Below, one piece after another: positions 34,657 through 43,187 of a stretch of 64,000 nucleotides of DNA. Source of the DNA: CAWIKY01 sp963836905 (GTDB lineage: Bacteria > Pseudomonadota > Alphaproteobacteria > Caulobacterales > Hyphomonadaceae). Every line of letters starts with the position of its first letter. Position 1 is the first letter of the stretch. The stretch spans positions 248,001-312,000 of the forward strand of contig CAWIKY010000003.1 in the NCBI GenBank assembly GCA_963836905.1. The letters run 5' to 3'. The position numbers and the translations under genes were made by a program. The notes beneath the pieces were generated by a model, which did not search any database, had not been told where the DNA came from, and saw only the letters and a program-made list of their open reading frames with translations.

Positions 34657-36987
34657 ATGAATGACCTGACTCGCGAGCGCGTGCTCGCTTACCTCGCCGA
34701 CAATCCATCCCATACCACCAAACGCGACATCGCCCGCGGGATGGGTGTTCACGGAGAGGCTCGCAAGGCCTTGCGTGAAATTCTCAAAAGCCTCGAAGCC
34801 GACGGCAAACTGAACCGTGTCGGCAAACGTGCCTTTGCGCGGGCCGACACGATCCCGCCAACAGGGGTCGTGCAGTTCACGCGGGTCGACGACCAGGGTG
34901 ATCTGGTCGGGCGGATGACCGGACGCGATGGGCCGTTCGGGCCGGACATCATCTATTACGGCCCACGCGGAAAACGCCGCGACCCAGATCCTGGCGTTGG
35001 CGACCGGGCGCTCTGCGATGTTTCGGAAGGTCGTGACGGCCTCTGGCGCGCCAAGATGATTAAGCGGCTCGAAACTGCGCGGCCCGATCTTCTGGGTGTC
35101 TTCAAGGCCAGCGAGCGCGGCGGACGCGTGGAAAGCGCCTCGCGCAAGGACAAGCGTACGCTGATGATTGCGCCCGGAGATACCGGCGACGCTGCTGACG
35201 GAGACCTGGTTCGCTGCGAGGCGCTGGAGGAACGCGGATATGGCCTGAAAAAAGGTCGTATTGTAGAGGTTCTCGGTGAAGCCAGTGACCCGAAAGCCGC
35301 CAGCCTGCTCGCAATGGCGGCGCACAATATACCGGACCGGTTTGATCCTGATCTGATCGCTGCTGCCGAAAACGCAAAAGCACTCCCCTGCAAACGCGTG
35401 GACCTGACGCAAACCCCGCTGATCACCATTGACCCGTCAGACGCGCGCGATCACGACGATGCAGTCTTTGCCGAACCTGACAGGGATGAGAACAACCAGG
35501 GAGGCTGGCGTCTGCTTGTCGCGATTGCCGATGTCGCGGCCTATGTTCGACGCGGCACGGCGCTCGATGACGAAGCCTGCAAACGGGCCAATTCGACCTA
35601 CTTTCCGGACAGGGTCGCACCCATGCTTCCCGAAGCGCTGTCGGCGGACCAATGCTCGCTTCGTGAAGGCGAATTGCGCGATTGCATGGCGCTGGAAATC
35701 ATCATCGACCGGAATGGTCGGAAGAAGCGCCATACGTTCATTCGCGCAACCATGCGCTCGGCGTCAAAGATCGCCTATGAGGAGGCGCAGGCGGCCATAG
35801 ACGGCAAAGATGTCGAGGCCGTCACCCCGGCGCTGCTCGAAGATGTACTCAAACCTTTATGGGCGGCGTACGGATCGCTGACGATCCAGCGCAAGCTCCG
35901 CGATCCGCTGGATCTGGATTTGCCGGAACGCAAGATAGAGATGTCTCCGGAGGGCAAGGTCGTCGGCGTAAGGGTGCGTGAGCGACTGGATGCGCACCGG
36001 CTCATCGAGGAGTTCATGGTGCTTGCCAACGTCTGCGCGGCCGAAACGCTGGAAGCGAAAAAGTCTCCGCTGATTTACCGCGTCCATGACGAACCGTCGG
36101 ACGAAAAGATCCATGGCTTGTCCACGTTTCTCGATACGATCGGGATCAAATGGGCGCGTGGCGAGCGGACGACTCCGACGCGCTTCAACCGGCTTCTGGA
36201 ACAGGCCCGAAAGGATGACCGCGAAAACGAAATTTCCGAGATTGTGCTTCGATCGCAAAGCCAGGCGATCTATTCACCGGACAATCTCGGACATTTCGGA
36301 CTGAACCTTGCACGCTATGCGCACTTCACCTCCCCGATCCGCCGCTACAGTGATCTCATCGTTCACCGCGCGCTGATCGCTGCGCTTGATATGGGTGAAG
36401 ATGGCCTGACACAGGAAGAAGCCGTCCGTCTGGAAGAGATTTCCGGTCATCTGGTCGAGCGTGAACGTGCCAGCATGGCGGCCGAGCGTGAAGCCAATGA
36501 CCGCTACCTGACCGCGTTTCTCGCCGATCGCATCGGCGCCGAATTCGGTGGACGCATTACCGGGGTCCAGAAGTTCGGCCTGTTCGTCAAACTGAACGAA
36601 ACCGGTGCAGACGGGTTCATCCCCGCTGCCCGGATCAGCCAGGCCTATTGGACTTTTGACGAAGCCGCATCGGCCCTCGTGTCCGAGCGAAGCGGTGAAC
36701 GCTACGAGCTTGGCCAGACAGTGCGTGTGAAACTGGCCGAAGCAGATACCCTGACGGGCAGCGTTCTGCTTGAAATGCTCTCCGACCCGCGCCCCAAACC
36801 TGAGGGTGCCAGCTTGCCCCGCGCGCGCAGGTCCGGTGCGCCTCGCAGGGGGTCGGGCCCGACAAAACCGCGCTCTGGCGGCGGCAAAACACCTGCCAGA
36901 TCCGCAGCAGACCCACAGAAAAAGACTCCCAAGGGCAAGTCCGGCAAGGTTTCGAACAGCAAGAACAAGGGGAAGCGGCGCACGTGA
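34657..36987 (+). CDS. rnr: Ribonuclease R
   Basis: A 776-residue 3'-to-5' exoribonuclease that degrades structured RNA. An N-terminal winged-helix is followed by cold-shock domains and the RNB catalytic domain with ITIDPSDARDHDDAVFAE (metal-binding Asp cluster), YFPDRVAPMLPEALSADQCSL and HFTSPIRRYSDLIVHRAL. A C-terminal S1 domain (GRITGVQKFGLFVKLNETGADGF) leads to a basic, low-complexity tail. Downstream of topA by 87 bases; its TGA overlaps the GTG start of the NUDIX gene. Confidence 0.96.
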   Translation: MNDLTRERVLAYLADNPSHTTKRDIARGMGVHGEARKALREILKSLEADGKLNRVGKRAFARADTIPPTGVVQFTRVDDQGDLVGRMTGRDGPFGPDIIYYGPRGKRRDPDPGVGDRALCDVSEGRDGLWRAKMIKRLETARPDLLGVFKASERGGRVESASRKDKRTLMIAPGDTGDAADGDLVRCEALEERGYGLKKGRIVEVLGEASDPKAASLLAMAAHNIPDRFDPDLIAAAENAKALPCKRVDLTQTPLITIDPSDARDHDDAVFAEPDRDENNQGGWRLLVAIADVAAYVRRGTALDDEACKRANSTYFPDRVAPMLPEALSADQCSLREGELRDCMALEIIIDRNGRKKRHTFIRATMRSASKIAYEEAQAAIDGKDVEAVTPALLEDVLKPLWAAYGSLTIQRKLRDPLDLDLPERKIEMSPEGKVVGVRVRERLDAHRLIEEFMVLANVCAAETLEAKKSPLIYRVHDEPSDEKIHGLSTFLDTIGIKWARGERTTPTRFNRLLEQARKDDRENEISEIVLRSQSQAIYSPDNLGHFGLNLARYAHFTSPIRRYSDLIVHRALIAALDMGEDGLTQEEAVRLEEISGHLVERERASMAAEREANDRYLTAFLADRIGAEFGGRITGVQKFGLFVKLNETGADGFIPAARISQAYWTFDEAASALVSERSGERYELGQTVRVKLAEADTLTGSVLLEMLSDPRPKPEGASLPRARRSGAPRRGSGPTKPRSGGGKTPARSAADPQKKTPKGKSGKVSNSKNKGKRRT

Positions 36988-37694
36988 GCGGACCCTATGA
37001 CACGCCACAGGATGGCAAGCAAAAGCCCGCCAGGAACCGCGCGGTCCGTCCGAAAGACGCCGCGACGCTGATCCTAGTCCGCCGTGATGCCGCCGAACCA
37101 CGTCTCTTGATGGGTAAACGGTCGGGACGTCACGACTTCATGCCGGACAAGTACGTTTTTCCCGGTGGGCGCGTGGACCCTGAAGACGGGCGGGCACCGG
37201 CCCTTTCGGAGCTGCGGTCGGACGTTGAAGCTGATGTGCGCATCCTTTCACGCCGGACGCCGCGGGCGTTCGGACTGACGGCCATTCGCGAAACATTCGA
37301 GGAGACCGGACTTATAGTCGGAGAAGCCGGGACGCCCGACGGAACACCGCCCGCCAACTGGAAACCATTTCTGGAGGCCGGTGCAGGTGCTTCGCTTAAT
37401 GGTCTGCATTTTATCGGGCGCGCGGTTACACCGCCCTACCGGCCCAAACGTTTCGATGCGCGTTTCTTCATGGCCGAAGCGGAAGAGGCGCTTCTGGACG
37501 AGCGGCCAGCGGCTATCAGCCCGGAACTGGTCGATGTGCGGTGGGTCAACTTTGCAGACGCGTTAAAGCTCGATCTGCCGTCGGTAACGCGCTTCATGAT
37601 CGGTGAAATAAAGGAACGCCTTGAGGGGAAGACTGATCTTCGCCCCGCCTATCTTCGCTGGACGCGTTCTGGACACGCCTTCGACAGGCTCTAA
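36984..37694 (+). CDS. NUDIX hydrolase
   Basis: A 236-residue NUDIX pyrophosphohydrolase. PGGRVDPEDG starts the Nudix box, which is completed after an insertion by AIRETFEETGLIVGE, the layout of Nudt19/CoA-diphosphatase-like members. The substrate cannot be assigned. The GTG start at 36984 overlaps the rnr stop by four bases (GTGA), so it is probably translated from the rnr transcript. No membrane segments. Confidence 0.85.
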   Translation: MSGPYDTPQDGKQKPARNRAVRPKDAATLILVRRDAAEPRLLMGKRSGRHDFMPDKYVFPGGRVDPEDGRAPALSELRSDVEADVRILSRRTPRAFGLTAIRETFEETGLIVGEAGTPDGTPPANWKPFLEAGAGASLNGLHFIGRAVTPPYRPKRFDARFFMAEAEEALLDERPAAISPELVDVRWVNFADALKLDLPSVTRFMIGEIKERLEGKTDLRPAYLRWTRSGHAFDRL

Positions 37695-37715
37695 TTGATA
37701 CGGAAGCTGCCTGTA

Positions 37716-38141
37716 TCAGGCAGTTGGCGCTTTCAGTGTGTCCAATGCAGAACGAAGGCCTTCGATACCATAGGGTTTGCGGACAATCGGGATCGGGCCG
37801 AGGTCTTTGGCAAACGCCGGACCTTCATCATAGCCGGACGCAAACACGAACGGCTTGCCTGCACCGGCCAAAGCCCGGGCCACAGCTTCACATGTTTCGT
37901 CGCCGAGGTTCACGTCCAGAACCGCCAGATCGATATTGCTGGTTTCGAGAATGTGCAGGGCAGCTGATGCAGTCTCTGCCATCTTGACGGACCGGGCCCC
38001 CAGTCTGCCGAGCATGTCTTCGACGTCCATGCCAATGATAATGTTGTCTTCCACCACGAGGAAGTCGTGCCCATCGGCAATGCCGTCCGCAATCGCCTCG
38101 GTTTCGCCTCCAAGATCTTCGCACGTGGTTTCGTCAAACAT
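37716..38141 (-). CDS. Single-domain response regulator
   Basis: A 141-residue receiver protein with a short acidic N-terminal extension (MFDETTCEDLGGETEAIADG). FLVVEDNIIIGMDVEDML carries the acidic pocket, LAVLDVNLGDE the phospho-acceptor Asp, VFASGYDEG the switch Ser and IVRKPYGIEGL the conserved Lys. No output domain. The partner kinase is not in the window. ATG 38141 is preferred because the longer frame lacks similarity. Convergent with the NUDIX gene; a small inverted repeat (CTGCCTG 37707-37713, CAGGCAG 37717-37723) overlaps its 3' end. Confidence 0.82.
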   Translation of the reverse strand: MFDETTCEDLGGETEAIADGIADGHDFLVVEDNIIIGMDVEDMLGRLGARSVKMAETASAALHILETSNIDLAVLDVNLGDETCEAVARALAGAGKPFVFASGYDEGPAFAKDLGPIPIVRKPYGIEGLRSALDTLKAPTA

Positions 38142-38341
38142 TGAAGCGACCCTTCCCCGGTTTCGTGCAGCCGCACGGGAACCTGACGCCTCATTTATTA
38201 CACAGATGGCCCGTGCCTTCCATGCCACCGGACTGACGGAACGCCGCTGGGTTATAGCAGATTAATCTTTTGAGACTTCTGCAGTCTCCCGACGGGCCGC
38301 AAAACATTACACCGATGGAGATGCCTGCTCCGTTGACGAAG

Positions 38342-38363
38342 AGGCCTGATCAGTATCAGGCCT
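38342..38363. repeat. Perfect 9-bp inverted repeat, 4-base loop
   Basis: AGGCCTGAT at 38342-38350 pairs with ATCAGGCCT at 38355-38363 around CAGT. It is 47 bases after the XRE gene stop and could end that transcript, but no T-run follows on either strand. The 268-base gap holds no gene. Confidence 0.45.
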
Positions 38364-38409
38364 GTTGCGGAACCTGATTTCGGCTCATCATGGACCAGCC
38401 CATTTTCCG

Positions 38410-38610
38410 TCATTCCAGATCAGGCCGCTCGAAAATCGCCTCTATCGGCTGCTGAAACAGGTGGGCGATGCGGAAGGCAAGCGAAAGTGACGGGTCATGC
38501 TTGCCGTTCTCGATGGCGTTCACGGCCTGCCGCGAGACCGACAGACGCTGGCCCAGTTCAGCCTGGCTCCATGCCCGCTCGGTACGCAGCACCCTCACAT
38601 TGTTTTTCAT
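38410..38610 (-). CDS. Small XRE-family regulator
   Basis: A 66-residue HTH protein, essentially only a Cro/C1 domain: MKNNVRVLRTERAWSQAELGQRLSVSRQAVNAIENGKHDPSLSLAFRIAHLFQQPIEAIF. It belongs to the YgzD-like group usually encoded after a small membrane protein, as here (13-base gap). Two identical TGTCA-N8-TGACA sites overlap the operon promoter, so it probably represses itself and its partner. ATG 38610 is chosen by domain start. Confidence 0.88.
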   Translation of the reverse strand: MKNNVRVLRTERAWSQAELGQRLSVSRQAVNAIENGKHDPSLSLAFRIAHLFQQPIEAIFERPDLE

Positions 38611-38623
38611 CGTCAGACCCCGG

Positions 38624-39091
38624 TCAATCGACAAACGAGTGGTCGACGGTCCAGCTCAGGATCGCGGTAGGGAGTACCGAAGCGTAGAGGAGGACCCCCC
38701 AAAACACACCATTGAACTCATCATAACTGTCAGGAACCCAGCCGTCCCTCTCGCTTGCAAGCGCCGCATAGATGACTGCAATCAGCGTCAGAGCCGTAAA
38801 GGTCATGTAGGCAAGGCTCATTGCCCGACCGCGCAACCTCAACTCGAACTCATCGAGCATCTTTGTTTCTTCACTGACAATCCTCTGAAGCGACGAGCTG
38901 ACGACCGGCCAATACGCGACGAAAGCCATGAGGATCAGGGCGAATGCAACAAGGGTGGTGGCGAACGCGTCCGGACCAAGGACGTGCGTAAGCGCTCCGA
39001 CGGGATAGAAGACGAGGGACGCAGCCGAGAGGATGCGAACCTTGTTGACCGAAAGGTTTTTCGGGCCTGATTTCGACCGGTAGAAAATCAT
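38624..39091 (-). CDS. Small membrane protein paired with XRE regulator
   Basis: A 155-residue protein with about four hydrophobic segments (residues 20-40, 45-65, 93-113 and 128-150) and a soluble loop rich in Glu/Arg between the second and third. I do not recognise a named family. Small DUF-type membrane proteins are often co-transcribed with YgzD-like regulators; the function is unknown. First gene of the operon, with a good ribosome site (GCAGGAG) and a TTGACA promoter upstream. Confidence 0.75.
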   Translation of the reverse strand: MIFYRSKSGPKNLSVNKVRILSAASLVFYPVGALTHVLGPDAFATTLVAFALILMAFVAYWPVVSSSLQRIVSEETKMLDEFELRLRGRAMSLAYMTFTALTLIAVIYAALASERDGWVPDSYDEFNGVFWGVLLYASVLPTAILSWTVDHSFVD

Positions 39092-39120
39092 CGGTTACTC
39101 CTGCTAGTCAGCTGCGTAGG

Positions 39121-39176
39121 TGTCAGCAAAACCTGACATATTGCAGCCGCCATGGAGTGTCAAGTCCACCTGACAC
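39121..39176 (-). promoter_or_regulatory. Promoter overlapped by two identical operators
   Basis: On the minus strand TTGACA (plus 39158-39163) and TATGTC (plus 39135-39140) are 17 bases apart. Two copies of TGTCA-N8-TGACA, at 39121-39138 and 39158-39175, lie over the -10 and -35 boxes, with centres 37 bases apart. This is a textbook arrangement for autorepression by the XRE protein encoded at 38410. Confidence 0.75.
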
Positions 39177-39183
39177 ACAGGGC

Positions 39184-39212
39184 TTGACTTTTTACCCTCA
39201 CCTCGTGTTTAT
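39184..39212 (+). promoter_or_regulatory. rpmG promoter
   Basis: TTGACT at 39184-39189 and GTTTAT at 39207-39212, 17 bases apart, precede rpmG by about 38 bases. It is divergent from the XRE operon promoter, whose nearest operator is 8 bases away. Confidence 0.5.
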
Positions 39213-39249
39213 GCGGCCTTCGGATTCTCCTCCTCAAGGTTCACACGCC

Positions 39250-39417
39250 ATGGCCAAACCCGCCACGATAAAAATTCGCCTCAATTCCACTGCGGACACC
39301 GGCTTCTTCTATGTTACGAAGAAGAACCCCCGTAACATCACCGAGAAGATGGTGATGAAGAAGTACGATCCGGTGGTTCGCAAGCACGTGGATTTCAAGG
39401 AAGGCAAGATCAAGTAA
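39250..39417 (+). CDS. rpmG: 50S ribosomal protein L33
   Basis: A 55-residue L33: MAKPATIKIRLNSTADTGFFYVTKKNPRN and the KMVMKKYDPVVRKHVDFKEGKIK end. It lacks the Cys pairs of zinc-binding forms, as is usual in proteobacteria. ATG 39250 is chosen by homology. Own promoter and terminator; it converges with pleD. Confidence 0.97.
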   Translation: MAKPATIKIRLNSTADTGFFYVTKKNPRNITEKMVMKKYDPVVRKHVDFKEGKIK

Positions 39418-39446
39418 GACCGGTCACCGGTTTTACCATCATGACG

Positions 39447-39473
39447 AGCCGCCTGTAACCGGGCGGCTTTTTT
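39447..39473 (+). terminator. rpmG terminator
   Basis: Stem AGCCGCC at 39447-39453 with GGCGGCT at 39462-39468, an 8-base loop and TTTTTT at 39468-39473. It lies 29 bases after the rpmG stop and may also limit pleD read-through from the other side. Confidence 0.85.
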
Positions 39474-39483
39474 GCATTCCTGT

Positions 39484-40848
39484 TCAGGCCGCTTTCGCGA
39501 TCACCTGGTTCCGGCCTTGCTGCTTGGCTTGATAAAGGCCGTCATCGGCACGCTTGAGCAGATTGTCGACTGTCTCACCGCTCGACCGCGCTGTCGCAAC
39601 ACCAACACTTACCGTGACGTTGATCGAAGTACCGTTCGGCAGCCTGAACGGAGCGCTGGCGATATTCCGGCGCAGACGCTCTGCAATCGTACCCGCCATG
39701 TCTCCCGGGGTCTCCGGCATGATGACGGCAAACTCCTCACCGCCCTGACGGCACGGCACGTCGCCGGGACGCACATTCTGTCGAATGCGCTGGGCGAACT
39801 CTTTCAGAACCTGATCGCCGGCTTCGTGCCCATAAGTATCGTTGACCTGTTTGAAGTAGTCGATATCGGCGATGAAAACAGATAGGCCCTGGCCGCCAAA
39901 CTGGACGCGCTTCACGAACTGTCCGAGCTGGTTCATCATGTGACGCCGGTTGAACAGGCCGGTCAGCTGGTCAGTGATCGCCATTTCCAGACCATCGTCG
40001 AGCCTGCGTCGCATAAGGTCGAGATAGCGTTTCTTGCGGACCTGGGTACGGACACGCGCGGCAAGCTCTTCGGTGTCGATCGGCCGCATGATGATGTCGC
40101 CCGCACCGAGTTCCAGCGCACGGATGGCCTTGTCCTCTTCGTCCATGTCGGCAATGCAGAGAATGGGAAGGTCGCGCGTGGCTTTAGAGGATCTAAAATG
40201 CGCGCAAAGTTTCAGCGGGTCGAACGACGTTGCCCCCAGAGAGGTAATTACCAGATCGAGCCCCGTGGGTCCGCCTTCGGCGGCAGCCTCCTCCATGGTG
40301 AGAGGAATGTGATCATCCTGGAGCGCAAGCGCGAGGCGTCTCGCATGGCGCGGATTATCGTCGACTATAAGGATACGCGCCGGACCACCATTCCCAGCAT
40401 CCATACCGACGTCGAGTACGCCGAGACGCTCGGCATTGGCCTCCCGCGTACGAAGTTCGTCGACGATCAACTTGTATTTCGTAAGCGCACGCACTCGCGA
40501 CATCAGGCAGAAATCATCGACCGGCTTGGTCAGAAAATCGTCCGCGCCCGCTTCGAGCCCGGCAAGTCGATGTTCGCGGTCACTCAGGGCCGTGACCATG
40601 ACGACCGGAATATGCTCGGTTGCGCGTGATCCCTTGAGAATGCGGCAGGCTTCAAATCCGTCCATGACGGGCATCATCACGTCCAGAAGAATGATGTCGG
40701 GCTGGAAGCTGGCCGTCATCGAAACGGCTTCCTCACCATTACAGGCGGTCGCCACCTGAAAATACTCGTGGCTCAGTTTGGCTTCCAGAAGCTTCCGGTT
40801 CGCGGCAACGTCGTCTACGACAAGAACCCGCGCGCTCAATGGACACAC
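39484..40848 (-). CDS. pleD: PleD-type diguanylate cyclase response regulator
   Basis: A 454-residue protein with REC-REC-GGDEF order. The first receiver has VLVVDDVAANRKLLE and IILLDVMMPVMDGFE. The second (ILIVDDNPRHARRLA) is degenerate. The GGDEF domain carries the active-site RQGGEEF and an upstream RPGD inhibitory site (RxxD) for product feedback. PleD makes cyclic di-GMP at the stalked pole in Caulobacter. It overlaps divK by 13 bases, the same divK-pleD arrangement as in Caulobacter. Confidence 0.95.
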   Translation of the reverse strand: MCPLSARVLVVDDVAANRKLLEAKLSHEYFQVATACNGEEAVSMTASFQPDIILLDVMMPVMDGFEACRILKGSRATEHIPVVMVTALSDREHRLAGLEAGADDFLTKPVDDFCLMSRVRALTKYKLIVDELRTREANAERLGVLDVGMDAGNGGPARILIVDDNPRHARRLALALQDDHIPLTMEEAAAEGGPTGLDLVITSLGATSFDPLKLCAHFRSSKATRDLPILCIADMDEEDKAIRALELGAGDIIMRPIDTEELAARVRTQVRKKRYLDLMRRRLDDGLEMAITDQLTGLFNRRHMMNQLGQFVKRVQFGGQGLSVFIADIDYFKQVNDTYGHEAGDQVLKEFAQRIRQNVRPGDVPCRQGGEEFAVIMPETPGDMAGTIAERLRRNIASAPFRLPNGTSINVTVSVGVATARSSGETVDNLLKRADDGLYQAKQQGRNQVIAKAA

Positions 40849-41228
40849 TCGCGCTCTGTCAGCGCGCGCACCTTTTCCATGAACGGACCGATCTGGATCG
40901 GTTTCGACATGTAGGCCTCACAGCCTGCTTCACGCACGCGCTGTTCATCGGCGCGCATGGCGAAGGCTGTTACCGCAAGCACTGGAATGTGCACCAGAAG
41001 GTCGTCATCCTTGATCCATCGTGTAAGATCGAGACCGGACACTTCGGGTAACTGGATGTCCATGATGATGAGGGACGGCATGTGTTCACGCGCGAGTTCG
41101 ACCGCACGAAGCCCGTCTCTGCTCTGTACCGTATCGTAGCCGAACGCCGACAAGAGGTCGCAGAAAAGCTTCATGTTCAGTTCGTTATCCTCAACGACAA
41201 GAACGGTCTTGCGTTCGGAGCCTGACAT
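40836..41228 (-). CDS. divK: Cell-cycle response regulator DivK
   Basis: A 130-residue single-domain regulator: VLVVEDNELNMKLFCDLLSAFGYDT, phospho-Asp in SLIIMDIQLPEVSGLD, VLAVTAFAM and the AYMSKPIQIGPF Lys. Close to DivK, the essential regulator that acts with DivJ, PleC and DivL on the CckA-CtrA pathway. Its genetic link to pleD strengthens the name. Confidence 0.94.
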   Translation of the reverse strand: MSGSERKTVLVVEDNELNMKLFCDLLSAFGYDTVQSRDGLRAVELAREHMPSLIIMDIQLPEVSGLDLTRWIKDDDLLVHIPVLAVTAFAMRADEQRVREAGCEAYMSKPIQIGPFMEKVRALTERECVH

Positions 41229-41356
41229 AACCTTTTCCCTGCACGGCGATTCGGACCGATGGGCGGCCTTATGCAGTGTATAGCCTTTCTTGTATTAATC
41301 ACCTTTTACGCAAGTTGTCCGGGGTGGCGACAATTTGGTGAACGAACAGGTAAGGA

Positions 41357-42724
41357 TTGCGCCAGGCGCCCATCTGCCCCTGCCCCGACCTGCTTTCCGG
41401 AGCGTGCTTCTTGATCTGCCGTGACTGTTTCTCAGCCTTTGAACGCGACGAAACCTGTCCTGCCTGCGGGGGAGACAGGGTCCTCTCGCATCCTGAACTG
41501 GAGACGCTCAGCATTGCTCATCTCGATTGCGACGCCTTCTTTGCGGCAGTCGAGAAACGCGACAGACCGGAACTGGCAAACCAGCCGGTCATCGTCGGTG
41601 GCGGTGCACGCGGCGTTGTTGCCACATGCTGCTATATCGCGCGGCTTTATGGCGTGCATTCGGCCATGCCTATATTCAAGGCGCTGAAAGCCTGCCCTGA
41701 TGCGGTGATCGTGCGCCCTGACTTCGACAAATACGCCGCTGCCGCGAAGGTCATCCGCACCCTGATGGGCGAACTGACCCCACAGGTTCAGCCCGTCTCG
41801 ATCGATGAAGCCTATATGGACCTCTCAGGGACACGCAAACTGCACGGACAAAGCCCGGCAGCGCTCCTTATGCGCCTGCAAAAACGTATAGACACCGAGG
41901 TCGGGATCACGGTTTCGATTGGTCTGTCGGTCAACAAGTTTCTCGCGAAGACGGCCTCTGATCTCGACAAGCCGCGCGGCTTCCGTCTGATCGGTGAGGC
42001 CGAAGCCACAGAGCTGCTGGCGCCGCGCCCGATTGATTTCATCCATGGCGTCGGTCCGGCTCTTGCGCGGAAAGTGCAGGCGCGCGGCTATCGCACTCTT
42101 GCAGACCTCCAGAACGCCAATCCGAAGACACTCATCGGTCATTTTGGCGAGACCGGTCTGTGGCTGCATCAGCGCGCCAAAGGCGTGGACAATCGCCGGG
42201 TCGAGACCGAGCATGACCGCAAGAGCGTTTCGGCCGAAACGACCTTTTCAGAGGATCTCTCGGAGCTTTCGGCATTAGAGGACCGGCTCTGGACAGCGTG
42301 TGAAAAGACCGCCCGTCGCGCCAAATCGGCAGGTGTTCAAGGCAGCGTGGTGACGCTCAAACTGAAGACGAGCGACTTTCGCAGTCGAACACGCCGTGTA
42401 TCGCTACCGGTTCCCACCCAGCTTGGTCAGACACTGTTCCGGTGTTCCCGTGCGCTTTTGGCCAAGGAATGCGACGGCACGAGGTTTCGACTGATCGGTG
42501 TCGGCATTTCCGATCTGGAACCTGCAAGCGGCGATGTCGCAGACCTCATCGACCCGGCCAGCCTCAAACGCGCAGGCGCGGAACGGGCGGCAGACATTGC
42601 GCGTAGCAGGTTCGGAGACGCCGCAATTACGACGGGACGGGGCGTCAGACTGCTTGCAGAAGCCCGAAAGAGAGAAGAAAAGCACGGGGAACGAAAAACC
42701 GTCATATATCCAAAGGATACATAA
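41357..42724 (+). CDS. dinB: DNA polymerase IV (DinB) with N-terminal zinc-ribbon
   Basis: Y-family translesion polymerase. Catalytic motifs are IAHLDCDAFFAAVEKRD and VSIDEAYMDLSG, with VTVSIGLSVNKFLAKTASDLDKP and the C-terminal little-finger domain. A short Cys-rich front (CRDC and CPAC pairs, about residues 22-38) is a putative zinc-ribbon seen in a subset of alphaproteobacterial DinB. No ATG precedes it: TTG codons at 41357 and just before ICRDC are the possible starts, so the exact N-terminus is open. A RidA gene follows by 4 bases. Confidence 0.93.
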   Translation: MRQAPICPCPDLLSGACFLICRDCFSAFERDETCPACGGDRVLSHPELETLSIAHLDCDAFFAAVEKRDRPELANQPVIVGGGARGVVATCCYIARLYGVHSAMPIFKALKACPDAVIVRPDFDKYAAAAKVIRTLMGELTPQVQPVSIDEAYMDLSGTRKLHGQSPAALLMRLQKRIDTEVGITVSIGLSVNKFLAKTASDLDKPRGFRLIGEAEATELLAPRPIDFIHGVGPALARKVQARGYRTLADLQNANPKTLIGHFGETGLWLHQRAKGVDNRRVETEHDRKSVSAETTFSEDLSELSALEDRLWTACEKTARRAKSAGVQGSVVTLKLKTSDFRSRTRRVSLPVPTQLGQTLFRCSRALLAKECDGTRFRLIGVGISDLEPASGDVADLIDPASLKRAGAERAADIARSRFGDAAITTGRGVRLLAEARKREEKHGERKTVIYPKDT

Positions 42725-42728
42725 TCGC

Positions 42729-43187
42729 ATGTCTACACCTGAGTCGCGCCTCAAAGATCTTGGCATCACCCTGCCCGAACCGGCCAAGGCGGTTGCCAAT
42801 TATGTGCCGTTCGTCATCTCCGGCAATCTCCTGTTCGTTTCCGGACAGGTCAGCCAGGGACCGGACGGGCGCGTGAACGGGCGTCTCGGTGAAGACATGG
42901 ACCTTGCCGCCGGGCAAGCCGCTGCCCGCCTTTGCGGGATCGGCCTGATCGCACAGTGCAAGGCTGCCGTCGGTGATCTGGGTCGCATAAAGCGCGTGGT
43001 GAAGCTTGGAGGCTTCGTCAACGCGGCCGCCGACTTCACTGAACTCCCACAAGTAATCAACGGCTGTTCGGACCTCATGGTCGACGTATTCGCAGAGGCC
43101 GGGCGTCATGCACGTTCGGCTGTGGCTTCACCCGTCCTTCCGCTCGGCGTTGCCGTAGAGGTCGACGGAATATTCGAGATAGACTGA
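42729..43187 (+). CDS. RidA/YjgF family protein
   Basis: A 152-residue member of the RidA superfamily; these hydrolyse reactive imine or enamine intermediates. Recognised by YVPFVISGNLLFVSGQVSQGPDGRV, QAAARLCGIGLIAQCKAAVGDLGRI and RHARSAVASPVLPLGVAVEVDGIFEI. It belongs to the longer YjgH/Rid-like subgroup in which the canonical catalytic Arg is not obvious (ARSAVASP), so deaminase activity is uncertain. Overlaps the next gene by one base (TGATG). Confidence 0.88.
   Translation: MSTPESRLKDLGITLPEPAKAVANYVPFVISGNLLFVSGQVSQGPDGRVNGRLGEDMDLAAGQAAARLCGIGLIAQCKAAVGDLGRIKRVVKLGGFVNAAADFTELPQVINGCSDLMVDVFAEAGRHARSAVASPVLPLGVAVEVDGIFEID

Noticed and set aside
39940..40629. 229-codon + strand ORF
   Set aside because: Antisense of pleD, without its own ribosome site or recognisable domains.
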